Part shown: one piece after another, positions 44,667 through 52,697 of the stretch | How positions within the stretch are numbered: position 1 is the stretch's first letter | Layout: the number at the start of each line of letters is the position of its first letter | Assembly: GCF_900116765.1 (NCBI RefSeq) | Contig: NZ_UETC01000009.1 | Coordinates: 1-64,000, forward strand | Direction of reading: 5' to 3' | DNA: 64,000 nt | From: Jannaschia seohaensis | GTDB lineage: Bacteria > Pseudomonadota > Alphaproteobacteria > Rhodobacterales > Rhodobacteraceae | Position numbers and translations under genes: made by a program | Notes under the pieces: model-generated | Database searches by the model: none | What the model was told of the DNA's origin: nothing | Seen by the model: only the letters and a program-made list of their open reading frames with translations

Positions 44667-44691
44667 GAGTATTTTTGAACCCGTGATGGGG
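44667..44691 (-). repeat. Dispersed post-stop element (GAACCCGTGATG type)
   Basis: Plus-strand GAGTATTTTTGAACCCGTGA then TGGGG, ending five bases before the stop codon of the glutathione transferase gene (minus strand). Identical for 22 bases to the copy downstream of fliI. Confidence 0.65.
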
Positions 44692-44695
44692 CAGG

Positions 44696-45568
44696 TCAGG
44701 CCCTTGCCGCCATGGCGGTGAAGGCTGGCCAGGCGCCGGGATCGGCGACGGTCTTGTCTCGGCAGAAGGCGTTGCAGAAGCCCCAGATGCGGTCCTCGAA
44801 CTCCAGGAAATGGGTGACTGCCTTGCCGGAATACGGGCAGGCCGCGTTGACAGAGGGGCCGTCCGGCCGGGCGCGGGCGGGCAGGGGGGCGGGCATGGGG
44901 AAGCGCTCGGTTGGGGCGTGGACCTCGTAGACGTCGAGCGTGCGGTCCTGCGCCTCGCCCATGGCGCGCCAGCGGCGCAGGGCGCCGTGGGAGAGATGGG
45001 CGTCGACATAGCGCTGGGCGTCCGGCGAGACCGGCAGGCCATAGCCCGCGATCCGCATCGCGACCGGAGCGTAGAAGGCGTCGGCCGCGCCATAGGCGCC
45101 GAACAGCCAGGGGCCGTCCGAGGCGAGGGTCCGGGCGTGGGACCACAGCGTCTCGATCCGGGCCAGGTCGGTCAGGACCGCGTCCGAGGGCGTGAACCCG
45201 CCCGATTTGACCCGCAGGTTCATCGGGCAGGCGCCGCGCAGCGCGGTGAAGCCCGAATGCATCTCCGCCACCAGAGACCGGGCGGCGGCGCGCGCGACCG
45301 GGTCGGCGGGCCAATGCCCGGCCTCGGGATGCGCTTCGGCCAGCCCTTCGGCGATGGCGAGGCTGTCGGTCCAGAGGCCGCCCTCGGGCGTGCGGACCGT
45401 GGGCACGGTGCGGGCAGGGGCCCAGGCGGCGAGATCGCGGGCGAACTCGTCGGAATACATCCGCGTGTGACGCGCGCGGACCGGTAGGCCGAACGCGTCG
45501 AACAGAAGCCAGCCGCGCAGCGACCAGCTGGAATAGGCGCAGTCGCCGATGAGGAGGTCATAGGTCAT
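44696..45568 (-). CDS. Glutathione S-transferase fused to a C-terminal TRASH/YHS-like metal-binding tail
   Basis: 290 residues. Residues 1-80 form the thioredoxin-like GST domain (DCAYSSWSLRGWLLFDAFGL, TVPTVRTPEGGLWTDSLAI with the Ser-containing glutathione loop). Residues about 85-215 form the helical domain (WLFGAYGAADAFYAPVAMRI). After a linker, residues about 245-285 contain CPYSGKAVTHFLEFEDRIWG and FCNAFCRDKTV, giving a C-x20-C-x3-C arrangement like the TRASH/YHS metal-sensing domain. The fusion suggests metal-dependent or metal-related detoxification; that is inference. A post-stop repeat follows immediately. The ATG at 45568 was chosen because upstream sequence is non-coding. Confidence 0.85.
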   Translation of the reverse strand: MTYDLLIGDCAYSSWSLRGWLLFDAFGLPVRARHTRMYSDEFARDLAAWAPARTVPTVRTPEGGLWTDSLAIAEGLAEAHPEAGHWPADPVARAAARSLVAEMHSGFTALRGACPMNLRVKSGGFTPSDAVLTDLARIETLWSHARTLASDGPWLFGAYGAADAFYAPVAMRIAGYGLPVSPDAQRYVDAHLSHGALRRWRAMGEAQDRTLDVYEVHAPTERFPMPAPLPARARPDGPSVNAACPYSGKAVTHFLEFEDRIWGFCNAFCRDKTVADPGAWPAFTAMAARA

Positions 45569-45642
45569 GGGGGTGAGCCTATGGTCGCGCCGTGCCGCGT
45601 GGAAATGATCATTTTTGGACGCGCCATCACGCGCCGCGATGG

Positions 45643-46200
45643 TCAGGGCCGGAGGTTGGCGAAGTGCGGCACAAGCCCATGCGCGGCCCAGTCGATCCGG
45701 GTCAGCGACAGGTTGTCGATCTTCTGGCTCAGCGCCTCGTAGGGCGCGACCGCGCGGGCGCGCGCCCAGAGCGTCAGGATCACGCCCATATGCGCCACGA
45801 CGATCAGGTCCGGCCCGCCAGTGAGCGAGGCGATGGCCGCATGCACCCGCTCCGAGACGTCGTTCCAGCTTTCGCCGCCGGGGGCGCGCAGGCTGCCGGG
45901 GGTCTCGAAATAGGCGCGCAGGGTCGGCTCGTCGATCTCGTCGAAGGCGCGGTTCTCCCAATCGCCGTAATGGAATTCCCGCAGGGCGTGCATGTGCGGC
46001 AGGCGGTCGCGGGGGCCTTGGATGGCGTCGGCGGTGGTGACGGCGCGGATGAGGTCGCTGCTGATAACGGGCGCGTCGGGCAGCGCGGCCTCCAGCCGGG
46101 CCAGGGCGGCTGTGTCGGAGAGGTCCGCAGGCAGGTCCGTCCAGCCCACCATCCGCTTGGCATGGGTGGGGCCGTGACGGATGAGCCAGAGCCGGGTCAC
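45643..46200 (-). CDS. cobC: Histidine phosphatase family protein, probable alpha-ribazole phosphatase
   Basis: 185 residues. The catalytic RHG motif lies at 8-10 (LIRHGPTHAKR), with the second half of the active site in LIVVAHMGVIL near 131-141. DLIRAVTTADAI and REFHYGDWENRAFDEI complete the phosphoglycerate mutase-like fold. Overlap of its start with the cobU stop (ATGA) argues for the cobalamin-pathway CobC role, removing the 5'-phosphate of alpha-ribazole phosphate, over a generic phosphatase. No other cobalamin genes are present here. Confidence 0.8.
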   Translation of the reverse strand: MTRLWLIRHGPTHAKRMVGWTDLPADLSDTAALARLEAALPDAPVISSDLIRAVTTADAIQGPRDRLPHMHALREFHYGDWENRAFDEIDEPTLRAYFETPGSLRAPGGESWNDVSERVHAAIASLTGGPDLIVVAHMGVILTLWARARAVAPYEALSQKIDNLSLTRIDWAAHGLVPHFANLRP

Positions 46201-46706
46201 TTGAGCCGCTGCGGCAGGCCCGCCGTCACCAGGAACACGGCGTCCGCCGCCGCCGCCAGCCGTTGGTTCAGCATGCCCTGGGCGCGCTGGAACCGGCGGG
46301 CCAGGGCGTTGTCGGGCGTCACGCCGCCGCCCACATCGTTGCTGACGACATGAAATGTCGCGTCGGATCCAGCCATTGCGTGAATCCAGGCCTCGGTGGG
46401 CGCTTCCCAGTCACGATCCTCCATCATGAGCCCCATCAGCCACATCGTGGCGCAATCGACCAGGACAGGTCCGGTCAGGCCGCGGCAGGTCCGGGCCAGA
46501 TCCTCGGGGCCGTCGATCAGATCCCAGTCCGCGCCCCGCCGGGCCGCGTGGGTCTGGGCCTTGGCGCGCATCTCGTCGTCCCAAAGCGTGGCGGTCGCGA
46601 CATAGGTCGGCCGCCCGTCCTGTGCCTGTACCTGCGCCTCGGCCCAGGCCGACTTCCCCGAAGCGGCGTGACCGAGAACGAGGGTGAGGTGGGGTGTGTC
46701 CGGCAT
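46197..46706 (-). CDS. cobU: Adenosylcobinamide kinase / guanylyltransferase
   Basis: 169 residues (CobU/CobP size). P-loop GHAASGKSAW at about 11-20, Walker B-like VLVDCATMWLMGLM near 75-88, and VSNDVGGGVTPDNALARRFQ near 120-139 closely follow the family motifs. It phosphorylates adenosylcobinamide and then attaches GMP, steps in assembling the nucleotide loop of B12. The ATG at 46706 starts the family domain; the longer frame runs back into rpoH. It is divergent from rpoH across 115 bases and translationally coupled to the downstream phosphatase. Confidence 0.9.
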   Translation of the reverse strand: MPDTPHLTLVLGHAASGKSAWAEAQVQAQDGRPTYVATATLWDDEMRAKAQTHAARRGADWDLIDGPEDLARTCRGLTGPVLVDCATMWLMGLMMEDRDWEAPTEAWIHAMAGSDATFHVVSNDVGGGVTPDNALARRFQRAQGMLNQRLAAAADAVFLVTAGLPQRLK

Positions 46707-46722
46707 CGGGCGAAACTTTTTT

Positions 46723-46748
46723 TGATCCGAGGTCAGGGTCGCCTCGTA
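46723..46748 (+). promoter_or_regulatory. Candidate ECF11 (RpoE/ChrR-type) promoter upstream of rpoH
   Basis: TGATCC at 46723-46728, a 16-base spacer, then CGTA at 46745-46748, 73 bases before the rpoH start. TGATCC-16/17-CGTA is the ECF11 sigma-E promoter pattern I recall from Rhodobacter sphaeroides, where the rpoHII gene belongs to the singlet-oxygen regulon. The rpoE and chrR genes are not in this window. No alternative strong -35/-10 pair was noticed in the gap. Confidence 0.55.
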
Positions 46749-46821
46749 GTTGTAAGCAATAAAGGAAAACCGTGATGCCGCGGCACTCACCGCGGCGTCC
46801 GATCGGCGGAGAGGTAGAAGG

Positions 46822-47700
46822 ATGGCACTGGATTTCAACAGCGACATGTCCCTGTCGAGGCGCGCCATGAAGGCGGAGCTTCTGGACGCTGAGACCGAAC
46901 TGAAGCTTGCCTATGCTTGGCGCGACGAGCGCTGTGAAGAGAGCCTGCATCGTCTCATCACGGCCTATATGCGCCTCGCGATCTCGATGGCCGCCAAGTT
47001 CAAGCGTTACGGCGCCCCGATGAACGATCTCATCCAAGAGGCGGGCCTGGGCCTGATGAAGGCCGCCGAGAAGTTCGACCCCGACCGGGGCGTGCGCTTT
47101 TCGACTTATGCCGTGTGGTGGATCAAGGCGTCGATCCAGGATCACGTGATGCGCAACTGGTCGATGGTTCGGACCGGCTCCACAAGCAGCCAGAAGTCGC
47201 TCTTCTTCAACCTGCGTCGCGTCCAGGCCCGCCTGGAGCGGGAGGCGATGGCCGAGGGCGTGACGCTCGACCGGCAGACCCTGCGGGAGCGGATCGCCAA
47301 GGAAGTGGGCGTGCCCATCCACGATGTCGAGATGATGGAGGGCCGACTCTCTGGCTCCGATTTCAGCCTCAACGCGACGCAATCCTCCGATGAGGACGGG
47401 CGCGAATGGATCGATACCCTGGAGGACGAGTCGTCCCAGGCGGATCAGATCGTCGAGGCCGATCACGACACCGAGACGCTGCGCCAATGGCTCCTGACCG
47501 CGCTCGCCTCGCTCAACGAACGGGAGCGGTTCATCGTGCGGGAGCGGAAGCTGCGCGAAGAGCCCCGGACGCTGGAATCGCTCGGAAACGAATTGAAGCT
47601 CTCGAAGGAGCGGGTGCGCCAGCTGGAGGCCGCGGCCTTCGCCAAGATGCGCAAGTCGCTGGAGAAGGAGTCGCGCGAGGTTCTCGGATTTCTGAACTGA
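46822..47700 (+). CDS. rpoH: RNA polymerase heat-shock/oxidative-stress sigma factor RpoH (RpoHII-like)
   Basis: 292 residues. Sigma region 2 is at about 45-115 (DLIQEAGLGLMKAAEKFDPD, RFSTYAVWWIKASIQDHVMRN). The RpoH box QKSLFFNLR at 124-132 distinguishes it from other sigma70 members. Region 4 near 230-285 has ERERFIVRERKL and LSKERVRQLEAAAFAKM for -35 recognition. It directs polymerase to stress promoters. An AGGTAGAAGG-type ribosome site precedes the ATG. The upstream ECF11-like promoter points to the RpoHII paralogue rather than the classical heat-shock RpoHI. Confidence 0.93.
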   Translation: MALDFNSDMSLSRRAMKAELLDAETELKLAYAWRDERCEESLHRLITAYMRLAISMAAKFKRYGAPMNDLIQEAGLGLMKAAEKFDPDRGVRFSTYAVWWIKASIQDHVMRNWSMVRTGSTSSQKSLFFNLRRVQARLEREAMAEGVTLDRQTLRERIAKEVGVPIHDVEMMEGRLSGSDFSLNATQSSDEDGREWIDTLEDESSQADQIVEADHDTETLRQWLLTALASLNERERFIVRERKLREEPRTLESLGNELKLSKERVRQLEAAAFAKMRKSLEKESREVLGFLN

Positions 47701-48422
47701 CCCGCGCACTAATCCTCGCCGCCGTGCTGGCCCTGCCAGCCGGTGCGCAGGACCTACCTCCGGCCGAGATCTATGTGCTGGGCGAGGTGCATGACAATCC
47801 CGCCCACCACGTCGCGCAGGGGGAGATGATCGCACAGATCGCACCGACCGCGGTCGTGTTCGAGATGCTCACCGACGAGCAGGCCGACCGGCTGGGCCCG
47901 GATATGCCGCGCGATGCGCAGCAATTGGGCGATTTGCTGGGTTGGTCCGAGATGGGCTGGCCCGACATCGCAATTTACATGCCGGTCTTCGACGCCATCG
48001 GCGTGCCGATCTACGGCGCGGCAGGTGCTCCGGGCGATCTGAGTGCCTATGATTTGGACTCGCCGCTGACCGAGGCGGAGCAGGCCGCGCGCGAGGCCTT
48101 GCAGGCGGCCGTCCACTGCGATGCGCTCCCGACGGATCTGTTGCCCCAATTCGTCGCCCGGCAGCGCGCCATCGACGCGCAATTCGCGGCGCGGACCCTG
48201 GCGGCGCTGGATCGCCATGGGGCGCCTGTGGTGCTGATCACCGGCAACGGTCACGCGCGCAGGGATTGGGGCGTGCCGGCGGCCATCGCGCGGGTGCGGC
48301 CCGACCTGGCCGTCCTGTCCGTGGTGCAAGGCGAGAACGGGGTCCTCCCACCTGGCGGCGACGTGGTGCTCGACGCGCCAGCGCCGGCGGATCGTCCCGA
48401 CCCGTGCGCCGCGTTTCGCTGA
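47697..48422 (+). CDS. ChaN-like (haem-binding uptake protein) family, exported
   Basis: About 241 residues. A short signal sequence (TRALILAAVLALPAGAQ) predicts the periplasm. The ChaN domain shows in YVLGEVHDNPAHHVAQGEMI near 25-44, GWPDIAIYMPVFDAIGVPIY near 89-108, and LITGNGHARRDWGVPAAI near 180-197. ChaN proteins bind haem or act in iron acquisition. No ATG, GTG or TTG exists near the signal peptide; the only reasonable start is CTG at 47697, overlapping the TGA of rpoH (CTGA), which suggests reinitiation after rpoH translation. Confidence 0.75.
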   Translation: MTRALILAAVLALPAGAQDLPPAEIYVLGEVHDNPAHHVAQGEMIAQIAPTAVVFEMLTDEQADRLGPDMPRDAQQLGDLLGWSEMGWPDIAIYMPVFDAIGVPIYGAAGAPGDLSAYDLDSPLTEAEQAAREALQAAVHCDALPTDLLPQFVARQRAIDAQFAARTLAALDRHGAPVVLITGNGHARRDWGVPAAIARVRPDLAVLSVVQGENGVLPPGGDVVLDAPAPADRPDPCAAFR

Positions 48423-48521
48423 GGGACGATCTGTCGGTCTAGCGCCGCCTTGCGATCCGTGGTCGACGCCGGCCCCGTCGCGCGGCTAGACGTGGCGCGC
48501 GCAAGAAGACAAGGGAAGCTC

Positions 48522-49727
48522 ATGCTGACGGGTAAGCGGATCCTGCTTGTAATCGGGGGCGGCATCGCCGCCTTCAAGGCCCTGGACCTGATCCGGCGCC
48601 TGCGGGAGCAGGGCGCGACCGTAACGCCTGTGCTGACTCCGGCAGCGGAGCAGTTCGTGACGCCGCTTTCGGTCTCCGCCTTGGCGGCGTCCAAGGTCTA
48701 TCGCGACCTCTTCGACCTGACCGACGAAGCGGAGATGGGCCATATCGAACTCAGCCGCGCCGCCGATCTCGTCGTGGTGGCCCCGGCCACGGCCAATCTG
48801 ATGGGGCGGATGGCCGCGGGCATGGCCGACGATCTGGCGACGACGCTGCTGATGGCGACCGACAAGCCGGTCATGATCGTCCCCGCCATGAATGTCCGCA
48901 TGTGGGAGCATCCCGCCACGCAGCGCAACCTTGCCACCCTGCGCGCCGATGGCATCCGCGTGGTCGGCCCCGACCAGGGCCCCATGGCCTGCGGCGAGTT
49001 CGGCCCCGGCCGTCTGGCCGAGGTGCCCGAGATCGTCGCCGCCATCGATGCGTTCTTCGCCGATGGTCCGCTCAAGGGTCGGCACATCCTTGTCACCTCC
49101 GGCCCCACCCATGAGCCCATCGACCCCGTGCGCTACATCGCCAATCGCTCCTCCGGCGCGCAGGGCACGGCCATCGCCGCCGCCTTGCGCGACCTGGGCG
49201 CGCGGGTCAGCTTCGTCACCGGCCCCGCCGATGTGCCGCCGCCCGAGGGCGTCGACGTCATCCGCGTCCAGACCGCGCGCGAGATGCTGGAGGCCGTCCG
49301 CGCCGCGCTGCCCGCTGATGCCGCCGTCATGGCCGCCGCCGTGGCTGATTGGCGCGTGGCCAATGCGAGCGGCGCCAAGATGAAGAAGGATGGCACGGGC
49401 CGCGCGCCCGCCTTGGAGTTCGCCGAGAACCCGGACATCCTGCGGACCGTCTGCGAGGCGCCCGACCGGCCCGCCCTGGTCGTCGGCTTCGCCGCCGAGA
49501 CCGGCGACGCGCAGGGCGACGTGGTGGCCCATGCCACGGCCAAGCGGGCGCGCAAGGGCTGCGACTGGATCCTGGCCAATGACGTCTCGCCCGCGACCGG
49601 CATCATGGGCGGGAGCGAGAACGCAGTGACGCTGATCTACGCCGAGGGGGCCGAGTCCTGGCCCCGCCTGACCAAGACCGAGACGGCCCGCCGGCTGGCC
49701 GCCCGTATCGCGGACGCCCTGACATGA
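48522..49727 (+). CDS. coaBC: Bifunctional phosphopantothenoylcysteine decarboxylase / phosphopantothenate-cysteine ligase
   Basis: 401 residues. The N-terminal flavin-dependent CoaC half runs to about 190 ([18 protein letters not shown], the [20 protein letters not shown] block, and the [16 protein letters not shown] motif). The CoaB half follows ([53 protein letters not shown]). Together they turn phosphopantothenate into 4'-phosphopantetheine in CoA synthesis. AAGGGAAG precedes the ATG. The stop overlaps the dut start by four bases. Confidence 0.96.
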   Translation: MLTGKRILLVIGGGIAAFKALDLIRRLREQGATVTPVLTPAAEQFVTPLSVSALAASKVYRDLFDLTDEAEMGHIELSRAADLVVVAPATANLMGRMAAGMADDLATTLLMATDKPVMIVPAMNVRMWEHPATQRNLATLRADGIRVVGPDQGPMACGEFGPGRLAEVPEIVAAIDAFFADGPLKGRHILVTSGPTHEPIDPVRYIANRSSGAQGTAIAAALRDLGARVSFVTGPADVPPPEGVDVIRVQTAREMLEAVRAALPADAAVMAAAVADWRVANASGAKMKKDGTGRAPALEFAENPDILRTVCEAPDRPALVVGFAAETGDAQGDVVAHATAKRARKGCDWILANDVSPATGIMGGSENAVTLIYAEGAESWPRLTKTETARRLAARIADALT

Positions 49728-50179
49728 CGCCTCTCACGATCGCCTGTCTCCGTGCCGAGGGCGCCGACCCGGATCTGCCGCTGCCCGCCTTCGAGACGGC
49801 CGGGGCGGCCGGGGCCGATCTGCGCGCCGATACCGGCGGCGCGACCCTGACGATCGCCCCCGGTGCGCGTGCGCTGGTCTCCACCGGCCTGCATGTGGTC
49901 ATTCCCGAAGGCTACGAGATGCAGCTGCGGCCCCGCTCGGGCTTGGCGCTCAAGCACGGGATCACCCTCGTCAACGCCCCGGGCACCATCGACAGCGATT
50001 ATCGCGGGCCGCTCGGTGTGATCGTGATAAACCACGGCGAGGCGCCTTTCGACGTGACCCATGGGATGCGCATCGCCCAGGCCGTGATCGCGCCGGTGCT
50101 GATGGCGCGCTTTGTCGAGGTGGCCGAACTGGACGAGACCCCGCGGGGCGCGGGTGGCTTCGGGTCGACCGGCGCATGA
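49724..50179 (+). CDS. dut: dUTP diphosphatase
   Basis: 151 residues, typical trimeric dUTPase. It hydrolyses dUTP to dUMP, keeping uracil out of DNA. Motif 1 AAGADLRAD near 26-34, motif 2 [12 protein letters not shown] near 68-79, motif 3 [12 protein letters not shown] near 84-95, motif 4 GMRIAQAVI, and motif 5 [11 protein letters not shown] at the C-terminus are all intact. coaBC-dut adjacency with an ATGA overlap is common in alphaproteobacteria. The next gene also overlaps by four bases. Confidence 0.96.
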   Translation: MTPLTIACLRAEGADPDLPLPAFETAGAAGADLRADTGGATLTIAPGARALVSTGLHVVIPEGYEMQLRPRSGLALKHGITLVNAPGTIDSDYRGPLGVIVINHGEAPFDVTHGMRIAQAVIAPVLMARFVEVAELDETPRGAGGFGSTGA

Positions 50180-51231
50180 TGCTCGTCCTGATCCTGGCCG
50201 GCGCGCTCTGGGGCCTCGGCGCGTATCTCCGCACGCCGGTGCAGGCGCGGCTCTATATGATCGGGTTGCTCTACGTTGCGGTCCTCTTCGTGCAACTCGC
50301 CCTGCCCGGCGGCCATCCCCTGCGCGAGAGCCTGGGCGGCAGTGCCGAGCCTTGGCTGATCCTGGGCGGGATGGTGCTGGCCGTCCTGCTCTACCGCGCA
50401 GTCTTCCTGCGCATTCGCGGCCGCGCCCAGGCGGCGCAGGCGGAGCGCGAGGCGCCTGCCCCGCAGCCGTCCTCCGGTCCGTTCACCCCCGTCGAATTGG
50501 AGCGCTATGCCCGCCACATCGTCCTGAGGGAGATCGGCGGGCCGGGCCAACGTAAGCTCAAGGCGGCCAAGGTTCTGGTCGTCGGCGCGGGCGGGCTGGG
50601 CTCCCCGGCACTGCTCTATCTGGGCGCGGCCGGGATCGGGACGATCGGGGTGATCGACGACGACGTCGTCGACCTGTCGAACCTTCAGCGCCAGATCATT
50701 CACACCGACGACCGCACCGGCCAGCCCAAGGTCTTCTCGGCCCAGGCCGCGCTGGCGGCGTTGAACCCCCATGTCACGGTGCGCCCCTACCACCGGCGCC
50801 TGACGCCCGAGATCGCCGAAGACCTCTTCTCGGATTACGACCTGATCCTCGACGGCTCCGACAGCTTCGCGACCCGCGAGATCGTCAATCGCGCCGCCGT
50901 CGCCACCGGCAAGCCTGTGGTCGCCGGGGCGATCACGCAATGGGAGGGGCAGATCACGATCTACGACCCGGCAGGCGGTGCGCCCTGCCTCGCCTGCCTC
51001 TTCCCGGAGGCGCCGGCGCCGGGCCTCGCGCCGAGCTGTGCCGAGGCGGGCGTGGTCGGCGCGCTGCCCGGCATCGTGGGGTCGGCGATGGCGATGGAAG
51101 CGATCAAGGAGATCACCGGCGCGGGCACGCCGCTCCGCGGCGCTCTGCTGACCTGGGACGGGCTCGACGCCGACGCTCGTCGCATCAAGGTCGCGCGCCG
51201 GGCGGATTGCCCCGTCTGCGGCGACATATGA
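50176..51231 (+). CDS. Membrane-anchored HesA/MoeB/ThiF-family adenylyltransferase
   Basis: 351 residues. The first 80 residues hold three hydrophobic segments (about 1-18, 26-44, 60-78), unusual for this family. The E1-like domain starts near 100: [19 protein letters not shown], the nucleotide loop [17 protein letters not shown] near 136-152, [14 protein letters not shown] near 162-175 and [10 protein letters not shown] near 226. Zinc-type pairs CLAC near 274-277 and CPVC near 346-349 are present. It probably adenylates the C-terminal glycine of MoaD or ThiS for sulfur transfer. Overlaps dut by four bases. Confidence 0.88.
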   Translation: MMLVLILAGALWGLGAYLRTPVQARLYMIGLLYVAVLFVQLALPGGHPLRESLGGSAEPWLILGGMVLAVLLYRAVFLRIRGRAQAAQAEREAPAPQPSSGPFTPVELERYARHIVLREIGGPGQRKLKAAKVLVVGAGGLGSPALLYLGAAGIGTIGVIDDDVVDLSNLQRQIIHTDDRTGQPKVFSAQAALAALNPHVTVRPYHRRLTPEIAEDLFSDYDLILDGSDSFATREIVNRAAVATGKPVVAGAITQWEGQITIYDPAGGAPCLACLFPEAPAPGLAPSCAEAGVVGALPGIVGSAMAMEAIKEITGAGTPLRGALLTWDGLDADARRIKVARRADCPVCGDI

Positions 51232-51242
51232 GGGATGACGAC

Positions 51243-51782
51243 ATGACGACCGAAGCCGTTCTGCTTGCAGCCCGCTTCGCCGCGCGCGCCCATCACGGTC
51301 AGACCCGCAAAGGCGCGGACGGCCTCCCCTATGTCGATCACGTCCTGGAGGTCGCCGCCCGCCTCGCCGCCGTGCATCCCGATGACGAGCTCCTGATCGT
51401 CGCGGGGCTGCTGCACGACACGGTCGAGGATTGCGACGTCACGCGCGAGGACATCGCCGCCGCCTTCGGGGAGGAGGTTGCCGCGCTGGTCATGGAGGTG
51501 ACCGACGACACGTCGCTGCCCCGAGCCGAGCGCAAAGCCGCGCAGGAGCGGCACGTCCCCCACGCCTCCGATCGCGCCAAACGGCTCAAGCTGGCCGACA
51601 AGGCCGCGAATCTCTCGGCCATCGCTCGCACACCGCCCGACTGGGACGCCGCGCGGATGACCGAGTATGTCGATTGGGCCTGTCGGGTCCTTGACCCGGT
51701 ACGCGGTCTCGATGCCCAGCTCGAAGGCGCCTTCGACGCTGCCGTGGCCGAGGCGCGCGCCGCGATCGCCGCGCGGTCCTGA
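51243..51782 (+). CDS. HD-domain phosphohydrolase, MESH1/SpoT-hydrolase-like
   Basis: 179 residues from the ATG preceded by AGGGA; an ATG at 51228 is a weaker alternative. The HD fold is plain: RFAARAHHGQTRKGADGLPY near 10-29, LLIVAGLLHDTVEDCDV near 50-66 (HDTVED), and KRLKLADKAANLSAIART near 116-133. This matches stand-alone (p)ppGpp hydrolases related to MESH1 and the SpoT N-terminal domain, so a role in alarmone or related nucleotide breakdown is likely. It has no synthetase domain. It follows the MoeB-like gene closely. Confidence 0.82.
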   Translation: MTTEAVLLAARFAARAHHGQTRKGADGLPYVDHVLEVAARLAAVHPDDELLIVAGLLHDTVEDCDVTREDIAAAFGEEVAALVMEVTDDTSLPRAERKAAQERHVPHASDRAKRLKLADKAANLSAIARTPPDWDAARMTEYVDWACRVLDPVRGLDAQLEGAFDAAVAEARAAIAARS

Positions 51783-51845
51783 CGGGCTTGCGCCCGGGCG
51801 CGGATGATGCACCATCCCGCGCGATCCAATGGGAGACTTCGCCGC

Positions 51846-52637
51846 ATGAAACCCCTGGCCCTGTTCGCCGCCCTGACCTTCGCCGCTCCGGCCCTGGCCG
51901 ACGGGCACCTGCCCGATCTGGGCGGACGCACCGTCGTCATCGCCACCGAGGACGCCTATCCCCCGATCCAGTTCAAGGACCCGGCCAGCGGCGAGGCCAT
52001 CGGTTGGGAATACGACTTCATGGCGGAGGCGGCCGAGCGTCTGAACTTCACGCCTGAGTATGAAAAAATCAGCTGGGACGGGATGATCGCCGCCGTCGGA
52101 GCGGGCGAGTTCGACATGGGCATGACCGGCATCACGATTCGCGACGACCGGAAGGAGGCGGTGAATTTCTCCGTCCCCTACATGACCAGTCAGATGATGA
52201 TGATGGTGCGGGGCGACGAGGACCGGTTCGAGGACGCGGCCGGCTTCGCCGCCGATGACGATCTGCTGGCCGCCGCACAGCCGGGCACGACGCCGTTCTA
52301 CGTGACCGTCTACGACGTGCTCGACGGGGACGAGGCCAATCCGCGCATCCGCCTGTTCGAGACCTTCGGCGCGGGGCTCCAGGCGCTCCGGGCGGGGGAT
52401 GTGGATCTGGTTCTGTCCGACTCGACGGCGGCCAATGGCTATGTCGCGGCCTCCGATGGCGGGCTCAAGATCGTCGGGGAGCCGCTGGGGACCGAGCAAT
52501 TCGGCTTCATCTATCCCAAGGACGGGGACCAGGATCTGATCGACGCCTTCGATGCGGTGATCGCCGACATGGAGGCGGACGGGACGCTGGAGTCGCTGAA
52601 CACCAAGTGGTTCCTGGAATACGAGCTGGGCGGGTGA
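51846..52637 (+). CDS. Amino-acid ABC transporter periplasmic binding protein
   Basis: 263 residues with a signal peptide (MKPLALFAALTFAAPALADG). The SBP_bac_3 pattern is clear: VVIATEDAYPPIQFKDPASG then IGWEYDFMAEAAERL, IAAVGAGEFDMGMTGITIRD, VNFSVPYMTSQMMMMV near 100-115, LRAGDVDLVLSDSTAANGYV near 180-199 and the C-terminal GTLESLNTKWFLEYEL. It binds polar amino acids in the periplasm for the permease encoded 60 bases downstream. The start was set at the signal peptide; an upstream ATG pair adds residues without a leader. Confidence 0.9.
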   Translation: MKPLALFAALTFAAPALADGHLPDLGGRTVVIATEDAYPPIQFKDPASGEAIGWEYDFMAEAAERLNFTPEYEKISWDGMIAAVGAGEFDMGMTGITIRDDRKEAVNFSVPYMTSQMMMMVRGDEDRFEDAAGFAADDDLLAAAQPGTTPFYVTVYDVLDGDEANPRIRLFETFGAGLQALRAGDVDLVLSDSTAANGYVAASDGGLKIVGEPLGTEQFGFIYPKDGDQDLIDAFDAVIADMEADGTLESLNTKWFLEYELGG

Positions 52638-52644
52638 GCGGGGC

Positions 52645-52690
52645 AAAGTTTTCGTTGAAAACTTTGGAAAAAGTCTTCGAGGAAGACTTT
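52645..52690 (+). promoter_or_regulatory. Two tandem perfect hairpins between binding-protein and permease genes
   Basis: Hairpin 1 is AAAGTTTTC-GTT-GAAAACTTT (52645-52665); hairpin 2 is AAAGTCTTC-GAG-GAAGACTTT (52670-52690) followed by TTG. Both have 9-bp stems and 3-base loops. They begin seven bases after the binding-protein stop. Likely effects are 3'-end protection of the binding-protein message and partial termination before the permease. Confidence 0.65.
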
Positions 52691-52697
52691 TTGTCCC

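Noticed and set aside
45603-45614. 12-base palindrome AAATGATCATTT near the GST start
   Set aside because: It lies about 35 bases upstream of the GST start and could be an operator, but a single short palindrome without a linked regulator or second copy is not enough to call a site.
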